Positions 35,936-46,939 of a stretch of 64,000 nucleotides of DNA are shown here, one piece after another (within the stretch, counting starts at the first letter, position 1; the number at the start of each line of letters is the position of its first letter). The stretch is from Veillonella denticariosi JCM 15641. GTDB lineage: Bacteria; Bacillota; Negativicutes; Veillonellales; Veillonellaceae. The stretch is taken from assembly GCF_002959855.1 (NCBI RefSeq), contig NZ_PPDB01000003.1:124001-188000 (forward strand), given 5' to 3'. The position numbers and the translations under genes were made by a program. The notes below the pieces were generated by a model, which worked only from the letters and a program-made list of their open reading frames with translations, did not search any database and was not told where the DNA came from.

Positions 35936-36433
35936 TCACAACCCTATCGTTTTACTATCAAGTTGACGAATAGCGTCTTCGATCAATTTTGTATTAGTTT
36001 CGCTGTTCATATCTTTAGCAACAACTTTCCCAGCCATAGCTACAGATAAAGATACCACTTCGTTACGCAAGCTATTCATAGCACGATCGCGTTCAATAGC
36101 AATATCTTGGCGAGCACGATTTTTTTCTTGTTCAATTTGCTCGCGTGCTCTTGACAATTGTTCACGTGTTGTATTTTCTGCTTCTTGAACTGCTTTTTCC
36201 ACAATTTGTTGTGCCTCTACACGAGCATTAGCAATTTGAGCTGCATAATCAGCTTTAAACCCTTCTGCTTCTGCGCGAGCTTGTTCTGCATCTTCTAAGT
36301 CTTTAGCAATTCGTTCTTTACGTTCTGTCATTATAGCCAATAATGGTTTATATGCAAAACGAGCCAATAGCCAAACTAATATAAAAAAGTTCAACATTTG
36401 AGCAAGAATCGTTCCAAGGCTTAAGTCAACCAA
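35936..36433 (-). CDS. atpF: ATP synthase b subunit
   Basis: 165 residues. One membrane helix (about 7-26, LAQMLNFFILVWLLARF) then a long charged coiled coil, the peripheral stalk. The start is TTG with GAGGAGG eight bases upstream. Lies between the c and delta genes. Confidence 0.94.
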   Translation of the reverse strand: MVDLSLGTILAQMLNFFILVWLLARFAYKPLLAIMTERKERIAKDLEDAEQARAEAEGFKADYAAQIANARVEAQQIVEKAVQEAENTTREQLSRAREQIEQEKNRARQDIAIERDRAMNSLRNEVVSLSVAMAGKVVAKDMNSETNTKLIEDAIRQLDSKTIGL

Positions 36434-36451
36434 GGTTATTCCTCCTCGTTA

Positions 36452-37401
<950 letters not shown>

Positions 37402-37574
37402 AATAAAACCTAATATATTTACATTAATATAAATATAATATATATGTATCATCATACATCGTTATAGATATATAATCAACACTTGAGGGGTAAACAATTC
37501 CAATTACTCATAAATATTTTGTGCATAATGCATTATTGGAATACACATATCATTTAATACATATAATCATGAGA

Positions 37575-37943
37575 TTAGAAATGTCGACTAAGCAACCAGT
37601 ACACTACATATAATACAGGTTGTATCAGTGCAATACCAATAAACATACTAATAGCCTCTATTCCTTGGATTTTCAATCCTAAGACCACTAAAGAGCCTAC
37701 TAATAAGAGACGCCATATCATCTGTCTGCGCGCCTTACGAACAGCCTTATAAGGATCATCTAATATAATTGCTTGACCATGTAATGCAAGGCTAAGCAAG
37801 TAGAGTACCATTATGAAAACGCCCCACAACCAGCCCCATACATAGTGTTGTAATCCGCATGCAACCTGTATTATTACACCTAAAAAGGCAATAAAAAAAC
37901 AAGTCAGTAGCACGCGCACTATGAATTTTACATATTGATTCAT
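37575..37943 (-). CDS. atpI: ATP synthase subunit I (AtpI-like membrane protein)
   Basis: 122 residues, about four membrane spans. Position directly before atpB and the short helical-hairpin layout match AtpI, which assists c-ring assembly. The sequence is poorly conserved in this family, so identification rests mainly on context. The ATG at 37943 has GAGGTG upstream. Confidence 0.72.
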   Translation of the reverse strand: MNQYVKFIVRVLLTCFFIAFLGVIIQVACGLQHYVWGWLWGVFIMVLYLLSLALHGQAIILDDPYKAVRKARRQMIWRLLLVGSLVVLGLKIQGIEAISMFIGIALIQPVLYVVYWLLSRHF

Positions 37944-37953
37944 ATACACCTCA

Positions 37954-38148
37954 CTACATAACCTGTTTGTACAACATATAGAATCCTGTGACGGCTCCGA
38001 TCAGACCCAATATTATCATGCATAGCGGACTGGTTTCTAACCAACCGTCCAGTTTATATCCGATCCAAACAAAGCCGCCGATACAGGCAGCTAGTGTCAT
38101 CCCTGCGGATGTGGCCATAGCCATGGCTTTCACAGTATCCTTATCCAT
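37954..38148 (-). CDS. atpZ: AtpZ/AtpI-family small membrane protein
   Basis: 64 residues, two membrane helices (GMTLAACIGGFVWIGYKLD, MIILGLIGAVTGFYML). It matches the small AtpZ-type proteins that precede atpI in Firmicutes and may aid magnesium/calcium movement or ring assembly. The ATG is one base after the wecB stop, implying translational coupling. Confidence 0.75.
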   Translation of the reverse strand: MDKDTVKAMAMATSAGMTLAACIGGFVWIGYKLDGWLETSPLCMIILGLIGAVTGFYMLYKQVM

Positions 38149-38149
38149 C

Positions 38150-39292
38150 TTATTTACCGAACCGTTCCGGACGTTTCGCATCGCCCAAGAATTCATGACG
38201 AAGCGCCTGAATGATACGTTCCGATGCTTTGCCGTCACCGTAAGGGTTCACGGAGTTCGACATCAATTTATAGGCTTTTTCGTTACTTAATAATTCATAG
38301 GCCGCACCATGTACAGCATCCTTATCCGTGCCTACGAGACGTACCGTACCCGCTTCAACGGCTTCGGGGCGTTCCGTCGTATCACGCAATACGAGAACCG
38401 GCTTTCCAAGCGCAGGAGCCTCCTCCTGAATACCACCGGAATCTGTGAGAATCAGATAGGATTTAGCCATCAAATTTGCAAACGGTTCATAATCGAGAGG
38501 ATCGATAAGGGTCACGCGCTCAACGGAGCCCAGTTCCTCCTGCACCACTTGACGCACCTTCGGATTCTTATGAACAGGAAATACCACTTGAATATCGTCA
38601 AACTCAGCAATCAAATCGCGGATAGCCTGATACACATGGCGCATAGGCTCGCCCAAATTCTCTCTGCGATGAGTCGTTACGAGGATTGTTCTTTTAGCGG
38701 GATCCAGTGCATTAATCGCTTCGTCCTCAAAGACATAATTATCCTGTACCGTCGTATCGAGAGCATCGATAACTGTATTGCCCGTTACATATAGATGAGC
38801 ATCATTGATATTTTCCTTTTTCAGATTGCTTTCAGAGCTGGACGTAGGCGCAAAATGATAAGTTGCAATAGAGCCTGTGAGTTTACGGTTCATCTCCTCA
38901 GGAAACGGCGAGTAGATATCTCCCGTCCGAAGTCCCGCCTCCACATGTCCCACGGGAATTTCCTGATAAAAGGACGCCAAAGCCCCCGCAAAGGTTGTCG
39001 TCGTATCGCCGTGAACGAGAACGACATCGGGTTTCGCTTTTTCCAACACATCCTTGAGGCCCAACAACGCACGATTTGTTACGTCATACAACGTTTGCCC
39101 CTGACTCATAATATTCAAATCATAATCCGGCGTAATGTTAAATAGATGCAGTACTTGATCGAGCATATCTCTATGCTGAGCCGTTACCGTTACAATGGGC
39201 TCCATATCCGGAGCCGCCTGCAATGCTTTCACAAGAGGGGCCATCTTAATCGCCTCAGGTCTTGTACCGAAGATTGTCATAACTTTTAACAT
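38150..39292 (-). CDS. wecB: UDP-N-acetylglucosamine 2-epimerase (non-hydrolysing)
   Basis: 380 residues. Converts UDP-GlcNAc to UDP-ManNAc for envelope polysaccharide. Family blocks are [12 protein letters not shown] (N-terminus), [61 protein letters not shown] (read in parts). GGAGG precedes the ATG at 39292. Downstream of wecA but separated by a terminator hairpin; upstream of and nearly touching atpZ. Confidence 0.95.
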   Translation of the reverse strand: MLKVMTIFGTRPEAIKMAPLVKALQAAPDMEPIVTVTAQHRDMLDQVLHLFNITPDYDLNIMSQGQTLYDVTNRALLGLKDVLEKAKPDVVLVHGDTTTTFAGALASFYQEIPVGHVEAGLRTGDIYSPFPEEMNRKLTGSIATYHFAPTSSSESNLKKENINDAHLYVTGNTVIDALDTTVQDNYVFEDEAINALDPAKRTILVTTHRRENLGEPMRHVYQAIRDLIAEFDDIQVVFPVHKNPKVRQVVQEELGSVERVTLIDPLDYEPFANLMAKSYLILTDSGGIQEEAPALGKPVLVLRDTTERPEAVEAGTVRLVGTDKDAVHGAAYELLSNEKAYKLMSNSVNPYGDGKASERIIQALRHEFLGDAKRPERFGK

Positions 39293-39316
39293 AGTTGCCT
39301 CCAATATAATAAGGTA

Positions 39317-39341
39317 GAAAAAAAGGGGCGCAAGCGCCCCA
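39317..39341 (-). terminator. Terminator between wecA and wecB
   Basis: GGGGCGC-TT-GCGCCCC followed by eight T residues (minus reading), just after wecA and 25 bases before the wecB start. It may limit read-through into the wecB-atp genes. Confidence 0.85.
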
Positions 39342-39348
39342 CATATGG

Positions 39349-40500
39349 TTATTCCTTATGAGAATCATCCGGATTCTCCAAAGCTTTGGCCAATTCATCA
39401 CGATCGAAGGATATGGTATCATCCGAATCGCTGCGTTCAATTGTAGGACGTGGTAACGGATGCCCTGCCGCATCGCTATGCATGATAACACCAAGACGGC
39501 GGGCAATATAGATACTGCACAAGAAAATCACTAAGACCAAGGTCGCTCCGACCCAGGCGTTAACCTCCGCAACGATAACGGATACGCCACCGAAAAGAGC
39601 TGTTACGGCATACATCATGAGGACCGCCTGCTTTTGAGACAGGCCCTGAGCTAATAAACGATGATGCACATGACCTTTATCGGGTTTAAAAATCGGACGT
39701 CCGCTGATTTTGCGGCGCACAATGGCGAATAAGGTATCCAAAATCGGCAATCCTAACACGATAGCCGGCACTACTAAAGCGATCATGGCCGCCGTCTTGA
39801 CGGCACCCATAACGGAAATAGCCGCCAACGTGTAGCCTAACAACATAGAACCCGTATCACCCATGAATATTTTAGCCGGATTAAAGTTATATCGCAAAAA
39901 GCCTACCGTAGCACCCGCCAAAGCAAGCGCAATACAAGCCAGATCGATTTGACCGAGCTGTAAGGTCATCGCACACACGGCGATACAGGCGATAAAGGAT
40001 ATACCCGCAGCTAACCCGTCAAGACCGTCGATGAGGTTTACGATATTCGTAAAGCCTACAATCCAAAATATAGTCAACGGAATCGCCCAATATTTGAGGT
40101 AGATTACACCGCCCCAAGGAAGGTTGATAAAGTCCACTCGAATATCATAGGCCACGAGAATAGCCGCCGCAATAATCTGCCCCATCAGCTTTGTCTTAGG
40201 TTCAATCTGCTTGATATCATCCCAAATACCGACGATAACGAGAATGACCGTACCGAGCACAAAACCGAATAATTTATGGTCATGAGGGATTGAACCGTTA
40301 AGCAGAACAGATCCCATATAACCGAGAAAAATCGCCAATCCACCGAGTCGTGGAATCGCACCGTGATGCACCTTACGAGCATCCGGCTTATCTATTGCCC
40401 CGACGGCGACCGCAAAGCGTTTCACCAGGGGCGTCAATGCATATGTTATGATGAGCGCCAACACAAAGGCCCACACATAATCAGGCATGAACTCTCTCAT
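39349..40500 (-). CDS. wecA: Undecaprenyl-phosphate N-acetylglucosaminyl-phosphate transferase (WecA/TagO family)
   Basis: 383 residues with about 11 membrane helices. It loads a sugar-1-phosphate onto undecaprenyl phosphate on the cytoplasmic side. Motifs: [39 protein letters not shown] and the His box [11 protein letters not shown]-terminal polar tail (about 345-383) is unusual but plausible. GGAGGTG precedes the ATG. Initiates O-antigen-, ECA- or teichoic-type glycans; which one is not decidable. Confidence 0.92.
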   Translation of the reverse strand: MREFMPDYVWAFVLALIITYALTPLVKRFAVAVGAIDKPDARKVHHGAIPRLGGLAIFLGYMGSVLLNGSIPHDHKLFGFVLGTVILVIVGIWDDIKQIEPKTKLMGQIIAAAILVAYDIRVDFINLPWGGVIYLKYWAIPLTIFWIVGFTNIVNLIDGLDGLAAGISFIACIAVCAMTLQLGQIDLACIALALAGATVGFLRYNFNPAKIFMGDTGSMLLGYTLAAISVMGAVKTAAMIALVVPAIVLGLPILDTLFAIVRRKISGRPIFKPDKGHVHHRLLAQGLSQKQAVLMMYAVTALFGGVSVIVAEVNAWVGATLVLVIFLCSIYIARRLGVIMHSDAAGHPLPRPTIERSDSDDTISFDRDELAKALENPDDSHKE

Positions 40501-40535
40501 AAGACACCTCCAACAACCGGGTCACATTCACTGAA

Positions 40536-41894
40536 TTAGTTCGTCAAACTGCGGATAGGTGCCGGAATACGACCGCCACGCGCAATAAACTCTGCCGCAC
40601 TATAAGGACTCACCTCAATAATAGGGGCATAGCCTAACAGTCCACCAAACTTAACGACTTCACCGACCGTTTTACCCGGTACAGGAATGACGCGAACCGC
40701 TGTCGTCTTATTATTAATCATGCCAATCGCCGCTTCATCAGCGATGATAGCGGAAATCGTATCTGCCGTCGTGTCCCCCGGGATAGCGATCATATCAAGC
40801 CCTACGGAGCACACACAAGTCATGGCTTCCAACTTATCTAGGGAAAGACTGCCGCAAGCCACGGCATCGATCATGCCCGCATCTTCCGATACAGGGATAA
40901 ATGCGCCGCTGAGGCCGCCTACATGCGAAGAGGCCATAAGGCCGCCTTTTTTCACCGCATCATTGAGCAGTGCCAACGCAGCCGTCGTACCATGACATCC
41001 GCAGGAAGATAAACCCATTTCCTCCAATACATGTGCCACAGAGTCGCCTACGGCCGGTGTCGGAGCCAACGATAAATCGATGATGCCGAACGGTTTACCG
41101 AGACGACGGGACGCCTCTTGTGCCACCAGCTGGCCGACGCGAGTGATTTTGAAAGCCGTCCGTTTAATCGTTTCAGCCACTACATCAAAGGGCTCACCGC
41201 GAACGGACTCCAATGCATGTTTCACAACGCCAGGACCGGATACCCCAACGGAAATAGCACTATCCCGTTCCGTAACGCCGAAGAAGGCCCCCGCCATAAA
41301 CGGATTATCCTCAACAGGATTACAGAATATAACGAGCTTTGCACAGCCAAGAGCATCATTATCCTCGGTGAGTTCCGCCGTTCTCTTTACGATGAGGCCC
41401 ATTTCCCGCACCGCATCCATATTGATACCGGTCTTAGTAGAACCTACACCTACGGAGCTGCACACGATATCCGTCATCGCCAATGCTTCCGGAATCGATT
41501 CAATCAGGATACGATCCGCACGTGTCGCCCCCTTCGTAACGAGAGCTGAGAAACCGCCGATAAAATTAACACCTACGGTCTTTGCCGCTCTATCCATGGC
41601 CTCCGCGACAGGTACATAAGACGTTAAATCAGTACCGCCCGCCACGAGGGAGATAGGTGTCACGGAAACACGTTTATTGATGATAGGGATACCGAACTCT
41701 CGCTCGATATCTTCACCGGTAGATACCAAATGTTCCGCTTCCTTTGTAATGCGATCATAAATGCGGTCGCATAACTCTTTACCGGAACTGGAAGCACATT
41801 CTAACAAACTGATACCCATCGTAATCGTACGAACATCAAGCTTATTATCGTGAATCATCTGATTCGTTTCTAGAATATTATCGATAGATAACAT
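40536..41894 (-). CDS. PFL family protein (UPF0210/DUF711)
   Basis: 452 residues. N-terminal [11 protein letters not shown], central [13 protein letters not shown] and [12 protein letters not shown], and Gly-rich C-terminal [24 protein letters not shown] (read in parts) match the UPF0210/PFL family, a structural relative of pyruvate formate-lyase without the known catalytic chemistry. Eight bases downstream of the ACT-domain gene; this pair is conserved in many bacteria. Function unknown. Confidence 0.9.
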   Translation of the reverse strand: MLSIDNILETNQMIHDNKLDVRTITMGISLLECASSSGKELCDRIYDRITKEAEHLVSTGEDIEREFGIPIINKRVSVTPISLVAGGTDLTSYVPVAEAMDRAAKTVGVNFIGGFSALVTKGATRADRILIESIPEALAMTDIVCSSVGVGSTKTGINMDAVREMGLIVKRTAELTEDNDALGCAKLVIFCNPVEDNPFMAGAFFGVTERDSAISVGVSGPGVVKHALESVRGEPFDVVAETIKRTAFKITRVGQLVAQEASRRLGKPFGIIDLSLAPTPAVGDSVAHVLEEMGLSSCGCHGTTAALALLNDAVKKGGLMASSHVGGLSGAFIPVSEDAGMIDAVACGSLSLDKLEAMTCVCSVGLDMIAIPGDTTADTISAIIADEAAIGMINNKTTAVRVIPVPGKTVGEVVKFGGLLGYAPIIEVSPYSAAEFIARGGRIPAPIRSLTN

Positions 41895-41902
41895 GGTGCC
41901 CC

Positions 41903-42178
41903 CTATCCTACGCGGTGCATGCTCAAGAAAATATCCGCATGTTGAGCGCGAATTTCCACGCCGAGTTTCGTTCCTAATGCTGTCAATGCATCCTGAATAG
42001 ACGTCAAATCCTTTACGTCTTCGGATTCAGTCTCGCACATCATAATCATATTGAACAGACCATCCAAAATAGTCTGATTAATTGACAGAATATTGACTCC
42101 ATGATCAGCCAAAACTGTACTGACCCCCGCAATGATACCAACGCGGTCGACGCCGACAACGGTAACAACTAATTTCAT
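41903..42178 (-). CDS. ACT domain protein (UPF0237 family)
   Basis: 91 residues, a lone ACT domain ([28 protein letters not shown]). Probably a small-molecule sensor paired with the PFL-family protein it precedes. Confidence 0.9.
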   Translation of the reverse strand: MKLVVTVVGVDRVGIIAGVSTVLADHGVNILSINQTILDGLFNMIMMCETESEDVKDLTSIQDALTALGTKLGVEIRAQHADIFLSMHRVG

Positions 42179-42313
42179 AATATCACCTTTTCTATGGACT
42201 ACAAACCATCTAACCGTATACGGTCATTCGATAAACTATATTAATATATTATATCATAATTTATCGCTTTTTTTCGGTGAATTCTTCATGAGATTACACA
42301 AAACTATAAATAG

Positions 42314-43951
42314 TTATGCATCTTCTGAAAGTGCAGCGGTTACAATTTCTTCACCGGCCGTCAACAATGCCACGAGACCGCGGTCACCTTTATAGCTTTC
42401 ACCATAAATTTTATACAGGTCCTCCGTGCCTGACGGACGCGCTACAAACCAGCCTGTCTCAGTTTCTACACGAACCCCGTCAATGGGCATATCTTTATAA
42501 AGTGATGTAGTGCGAATCGCAGTAATCGGATCACCATCCACCTCAACAGCCGTAATCGCACCCGCATCAAGGGCTTTCAATTTTACCTTTGCCGCCTTGG
42601 AGCAAGGCGCGTCGATGCGGCCGAATCGAGGTTCCCCGCAATCTTCAATGATACCCTTATATAATTTTTCAACGGTAGCACCCATAACAGCCAGCATTTC
42701 AATGGACAACAAGGCCATAATCATGCCGTCCTTATCCGTGGTCCAAACGGTGCCATCCTTCTTGAGGAACGATGCTCCGGCTGATTCTTCGCCGCCGATA
42801 CCGATAGTTCCGTCGAATAAAAGAGGACTGAAATATTTAAAGCCCACCGGTACTTCATAGACCTCAATGCCTTTCTTTGCAGCCCATTTATCGATCATAG
42901 TAGTACATACTACGGTCTTTCCGACGCCTTTATCCTTCCATCCGCGCGTCGTAAAGAGATAGTCCGCCGCAGTCGCCAAAAAGGCATTCGGCGATGCCAG
43001 CCCTTCCGGACTTACCACACCGTAGCGGTCATAATCAGGATCATTACCGACAGCCAAATCATAATTCCCGATTTGCTTGATAACATCCGCCATGGCATAC
43101 TCGGACGAGCAGTCCATACGAACCTTGCCGTCATGGTCATAGGTCATAAAGCTGAACGTAGGGTCGTAATCATCATTGATGATGTCCATATTCAAATGAT
43201 ATCGTTCATTAATAGCGCGCCAGTAACTGCTGCCGCTACCGCCAAGAGCATTGACGAGGACCTTCAGTTTCGCACTTTGAATGGCCTCCATATTAATAAT
43301 GGAAGATAGTTCTTCCACATAAAGCCCTTTGTAATCATACGGTTCCTGTTGCGACGGTTCTATATTGTCCAAACTGATGCGTTTAAATCCATCCATCTCG
43401 CAATAAGCGCGCAAATATTCATTCGCTCTGGTTTCAATCCACTTCGTCACCAATGTATCCGCCGGCCCGCCGTTAACGGTATTATACTTAATGCCGCCGT
43501 TATCCGGAGGATTATGAGACGGCGTGATGACAATTCCGTCAGCCTTATCATCATGGCTTTCATTATAACGAATAATAGCACGGGAAATAGACGGCGTCGG
43601 TACAAAGTCCATATCGCTGTCAACCATTGCAACGATACCGTTGCCGGCCAGCACCTCAAGAACCGTCACCAATGCCGGTTGTGATAAAGCATGTGTATCC
43701 TGACCTACGAATATAGGACCGGTAGCGCCGAACTGTCCACGTCCATCACAGATAGCCTGTGTAATAGCCGCCACATGAAGATCCGTAAAAGTCCCGTTAA
43801 GCGACGTACCGCGGTGTCCTGACGTGCCGAAAGACACCAGTTGCGTCGGATCATTCATATCCGGTGTATTGTCAGAATACGCCTCTATCAAGGCCTCTAA
43901 ATCAATAATATCTTGTTCTTGTACAGGCTTGCCTGCTAACTCATGAGCCAT
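42314..43951 (-). CDS. pgm: Phosphoglucomutase (alpha-D-glucose phosphate-specific)
   Basis: 545 residues. Interconverts glucose-1-P and glucose-6-P for sugar nucleotide supply. SFGTSGHRG (N-terminus), the phosphoserine loop ITPSHNPPDNGG, metal loop DPDYDRYG, sugar loop GGEESAGASF and phosphate loop RPSGTED are all present. The ATG at 43951 has GGAGGT upstream; the upstream frame to 43999 passes through a palindrome. Confidence 0.94.
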   Translation of the reverse strand: MAHELAGKPVQEQDIIDLEALIEAYSDNTPDMNDPTQLVSFGTSGHRGTSLNGTFTDLHVAAITQAICDGRGQFGATGPIFVGQDTHALSQPALVTVLEVLAGNGIVAMVDSDMDFVPTPSISRAIIRYNESHDDKADGIVITPSHNPPDNGGIKYNTVNGGPADTLVTKWIETRANEYLRAYCEMDGFKRISLDNIEPSQQEPYDYKGLYVEELSSIINMEAIQSAKLKVLVNALGGSGSSYWRAINERYHLNMDIINDDYDPTFSFMTYDHDGKVRMDCSSEYAMADVIKQIGNYDLAVGNDPDYDRYGVVSPEGLASPNAFLATAADYLFTTRGWKDKGVGKTVVCTTMIDKWAAKKGIEVYEVPVGFKYFSPLLFDGTIGIGGEESAGASFLKKDGTVWTTDKDGMIMALLSIEMLAVMGATVEKLYKGIIEDCGEPRFGRIDAPCSKAAKVKLKALDAGAITAVEVDGDPITAIRTTSLYKDMPIDGVRVETETGWFVARPSGTEDLYKIYGESYKGDRGLVALLTAGEEIVTAALSEDA

Positions 43952-43965
43952 AGGAACCTCCCAAT

Positions 43966-44002
43966 TACATGTACGGCGAACATGCATAAAACCGTACATG
44001 TA
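43966..44002. promoter_or_regulatory. 11-bp inverted repeat upstream of pgm
   Basis: TACATGTACGG (43966-43976) and its exact complement (43992-44002), 15 bases apart, just before the pgm ribosome binding site. Could be an operator or leader hairpin. Confidence 0.45.
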
Positions 44003-44125
44003 CCTATCTTAATAATAATGAACATCTGCTCAGTTTACATAACGATAGATGTCTACATAGTCCATAAAATCATACTCTGTGAAATAATAATATAATCTAT
44101 TAATTAGCCTAACATGACCACGCAC

Positions 44126-45043
44126 TTACTTATTTGTCACATAATGTGCATTTTCCTGACATTCTTTCGCCAGCATTTCCACCGAAGCCGGTATCGTAGG
44201 TCGTGTAAAACCTTCTCCGATAACCTCCTGCGCATCGGTAATGAGGATAAACGCATGTTCGTCCGCCTCTTGAATGACTTCTTTCAGTTTATTCACCTGC
44301 AACAGATTTACCGCCACCATGACGATTTGTCGCGGGGTCCGCGTATAGGCACCGATACCGTTGATGATGGTCGCACCGCGACCGACCTTATTGATGATGC
44401 ATTCACAAACTTCATCGGTCCGATAGGTGATGATGAAAGCAACCTTTCTCTGGTTAAACCCGATGACTACTTTATTCGTAATGATCGTATATACATAAAC
44501 GCTGACAAGTGTCACCGCTACCGCCTCAAGACCTACAACGGCGACAGCCACTGCGAGGATAACGCAGTTAATGATGCTGTTAATGGACCCCATCTGCAAT
44601 CCGTAATATTTCCGCACGATAAGGGCGATAGGGTCAAGGCCGCCCGTATTTCCGCCAACCCGATATACTATACCGAGTCCCACACCGGTCGTAACACCGG
44701 CCATCATAGAGCTCAACAGAGGATCCTGAATAATCATGTTATATTGCAGAAAATCAAACTGATCAATCATCCAGGACAACATCAACGTACCGTATATCGT
44801 ATTGACTACGACACGTTTTCCCAACCAGTGCCAGGCGGCCCAACATATAGGTATATTCAAAATAATATTCCATGTCCCGATGGATAGCCCCGTAAGATAA
44901 TATAATATAAGCCCCAAACCGCTGAGACCGGTACTCACCAGCTTATGCGGCAGAACGAATGCATCAAGCCCGGCGCCGAAAACAGCACACCCGACGGCGA
45001 CCATCACAACCTGGTATATATCGGCTTTATACTTGGTTAACAT
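44126..45043 (-). CDS. YitT family membrane protein
   Basis: 305 residues. Five membrane helices (about 10-185; GSGFDAFVLPHKLVSTGLSGLGLIL-like segment, GNTGGLDPIALI) followed by a cytoplasmic DUF2179 domain (about 200-290, AFIITYRTDEVCECI, GRGATIINGIGAYT). Family role is unknown, possibly transport. GGAGGGG precedes the ATG. Confidence 0.88.
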   Translation of the reverse strand: MLTKYKADIYQVVMVAVGCAVFGAGLDAFVLPHKLVSTGLSGLGLILYYLTGLSIGTWNIILNIPICWAAWHWLGKRVVVNTIYGTLMLSWMIDQFDFLQYNMIIQDPLLSSMMAGVTTGVGLGIVYRVGGNTGGLDPIALIVRKYYGLQMGSINSIINCVILAVAVAVVGLEAVAVTLVSVYVYTIITNKVVIGFNQRKVAFIITYRTDEVCECIINKVGRGATIINGIGAYTRTPRQIVMVAVNLLQVNKLKEVIQEADEHAFILITDAQEVIGEGFTRPTIPASVEMLAKECQENAHYVTNK

Positions 45044-45326
45044 AACCCCTCCAAATTGCCATTTCCCTATAAATATTCTATAATGGAGTATCTAAAACAT
45101 ACGCATTTACAATACGTTTAAGAATAATACAACTAGCGTATACAGATTCATCATAAACCACTTAATGGTTATTTTCAATCACTTTATAACAGTATAGAAT
45201 AAACATATGAAATGCATATATCACATATCCATTCAAGGCTTTGTCGATAAGGGTTACAATCCTGTTGCAAAGCATATTAAAGCATATTTCAGAATCTAAC
45301 TATATACATATACTAACGAGGATTTC

Positions 45327-46223
45327 ATGAGTAAAAGTTTCGAGCAACTCGGTTGCAGTAAAATTAATATAGGACTCGCCATCACGGGTAAGCGCGATGA
45401 CGGTTATCACGATATCGATTCCATCTTTCAATCCATCCGTCTCAGTGATTCCATCTACTTTGCCAAACACCATTCCGTCGTATTTTCCGGAGGGGCTCCG
45501 GAGCTGCCCGATTATATGCAGAACCTCGTCACATATGGTGAAAGCAATCTCGCCCTTAAGGCGTTACGCGCCATCCAGGCCTATACGGGATGTAAGGCGG
45601 GTGCCGCCATTCACCTGTTAAAACGCGTGCCCGTTCAGGCCGGCCTAGGCGGCGGCAGCGCCGATGCGGCGGCGATGTTAAAAGGATTAAACAAATTTTG
45701 GGACCTGCGTCTGACGCAAGATGAATTATTGACATTAGGATCTCAATTAGGCTCCGACATTCCTTTTCTATTACACGGCGGTACGGCACGCGGCACGGGT
45801 CGCGGAGAGATCCTTACCTACGGTAGGTCTCCACAACCGCATTGGCTCCTATTGGTTAAACCGACAACATCTGTTTCAACGGCAGCTGCATATAATCAAT
45901 TCAAAGGTAACTCAAAGGCCACATCCGAAACGATTGATACGGTGCGGAAACACATCGAAAACAACGATATGTATGCGGCTTTCACCAGCAGTATCAACAC
46001 CTTCGAAGAACTATTGTTCCCCGAACACGAGGAATTGGCCCAATGTAAGGAGTTCTTTATATCCCGCGGATATCCGACCATCATGACCGGCAGCGGTCCG
46101 ACGATGGTCGTACTGCTCGAGAAAGCGACAGATGCCTTGCACCTGCAGGACGAAATCTCAAAAGCGGGCCACGACTGGCTCTCACTCATTACAAAAACAT
46201 GCACAGAGGAGGATTTACCATGA
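45327..46223 (+). CDS. ispE: 4-diphosphocytidyl-2-C-methyl-D-erythritol kinase
   Basis: 298 residues, GHMP kinase of the MEP isoprenoid pathway. CSKINIGLAITGKRDDGYHDIDSIFQSI (read in parts) at the N-terminus, the ATP loop VPVQAGLGGGSADAAA (about 106-121) and GSGPTMVVL near the C-terminus. Its stop overlaps the start of the GntR gene (ATGA). The 283-base upstream gap holds a weak promoter-like TTTTCA-17-TAGAAT near 45175-45203. Confidence 0.94.
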   Translation: MSKSFEQLGCSKINIGLAITGKRDDGYHDIDSIFQSIRLSDSIYFAKHHSVVFSGGAPELPDYMQNLVTYGESNLALKALRAIQAYTGCKAGAAIHLLKRVPVQAGLGGGSADAAAMLKGLNKFWDLRLTQDELLTLGSQLGSDIPFLLHGGTARGTGRGEILTYGRSPQPHWLLLVKPTTSVSTAAAYNQFKGNSKATSETIDTVRKHIENNDMYAAFTSSINTFEELLFPEHEELAQCKEFFISRGYPTIMTGSGPTMVVLLEKATDALHLQDEISKAGHDWLSLITKTCTEEDLP

Positions 46224-46915
46224 CAAAACGGTTGCAACCCATACGCCTCGATGCGTACAAACCGCTACGGGAAGTTGTAAGTGAAACATTACGACAGGCC
46301 ATCCAGGAAGGCATTTTAAAGCCCGGTGAACGGCTCATGGAAATTCCTCTGGCAGAGGAACTGGGCGTCAGCCGTACACCGATTCGCGAAGCCATCCGCA
46401 AACTCGAACTGGAAGGCTTCGTCGTTATGATACCGCGCCGCGGCACCTATGTGGCGAACATCTCCTTAAAGGATATTACGCAGGTTTTTGAAATTCGATC
46501 CGCCCTGGAAGAACTCGCGGCGGGTCTTGCGGCGGAACGCATCACGGCGGAGGAAATCGAAACCTTGGAGCGCATGCTCGTCGAAATCGGTGATCACATG
46601 GAAAACAAGGACATGGAATCCGTCATTACCGCCGACGTGGAATTTCACGAAGTATTATACAAAGCGTCCCGTAATCAACGGCTGGCGGATATTGTTCACA
46701 ATCTGAGGGAGCAGACCTACCGTTTCCGCAGTTTCTCCATGAACCAGCCGGGTCGGTTGCGCAAAACATGGGAGGAACATCGCCAGCTCGTGGAGGCCAT
46801 CGCCTCCCATAACGAGACGCAAGCACGCAAGCTGGCGCGAATTCACATGGAACATTCCGAACAGACCCTCTTAAAAGGGATGGAGGAATCCACCGAATTC
46901 GATATGTCCAGATAA
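46220..46915 (+). CDS. GntR family regulator (FadR subfamily, FCD domain)
   Basis: 231 residues. Winged helix-turn-helix (about 15-75, GERLMEIPLAEELGVSRTPIREAIRKLELEGFV read in parts) then an all-helical FCD ligand domain (about 85-220) with D..FH and later His residues that usually bind a metal. The ATG overlaps the ispE stop and has GAGGAGG upstream. Probably regulates the AgcS transporter gene 24 bases downstream or the local operon; the ligand is unknown. Confidence 0.88.
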   Translation: MTKRLQPIRLDAYKPLREVVSETLRQAIQEGILKPGERLMEIPLAEELGVSRTPIREAIRKLELEGFVVMIPRRGTYVANISLKDITQVFEIRSALEELAAGLAAERITAEEIETLERMLVEIGDHMENKDMESVITADVEFHEVLYKASRNQRLADIVHNLREQTYRFRSFSMNQPGRLRKTWEEHRQLVEAIASHNETQARKLARIHMEHSEQTLLKGMEESTEFDMSR

Positions 46916-46939
46916 GTTTTAACAAGAAAGGGATTTTTT

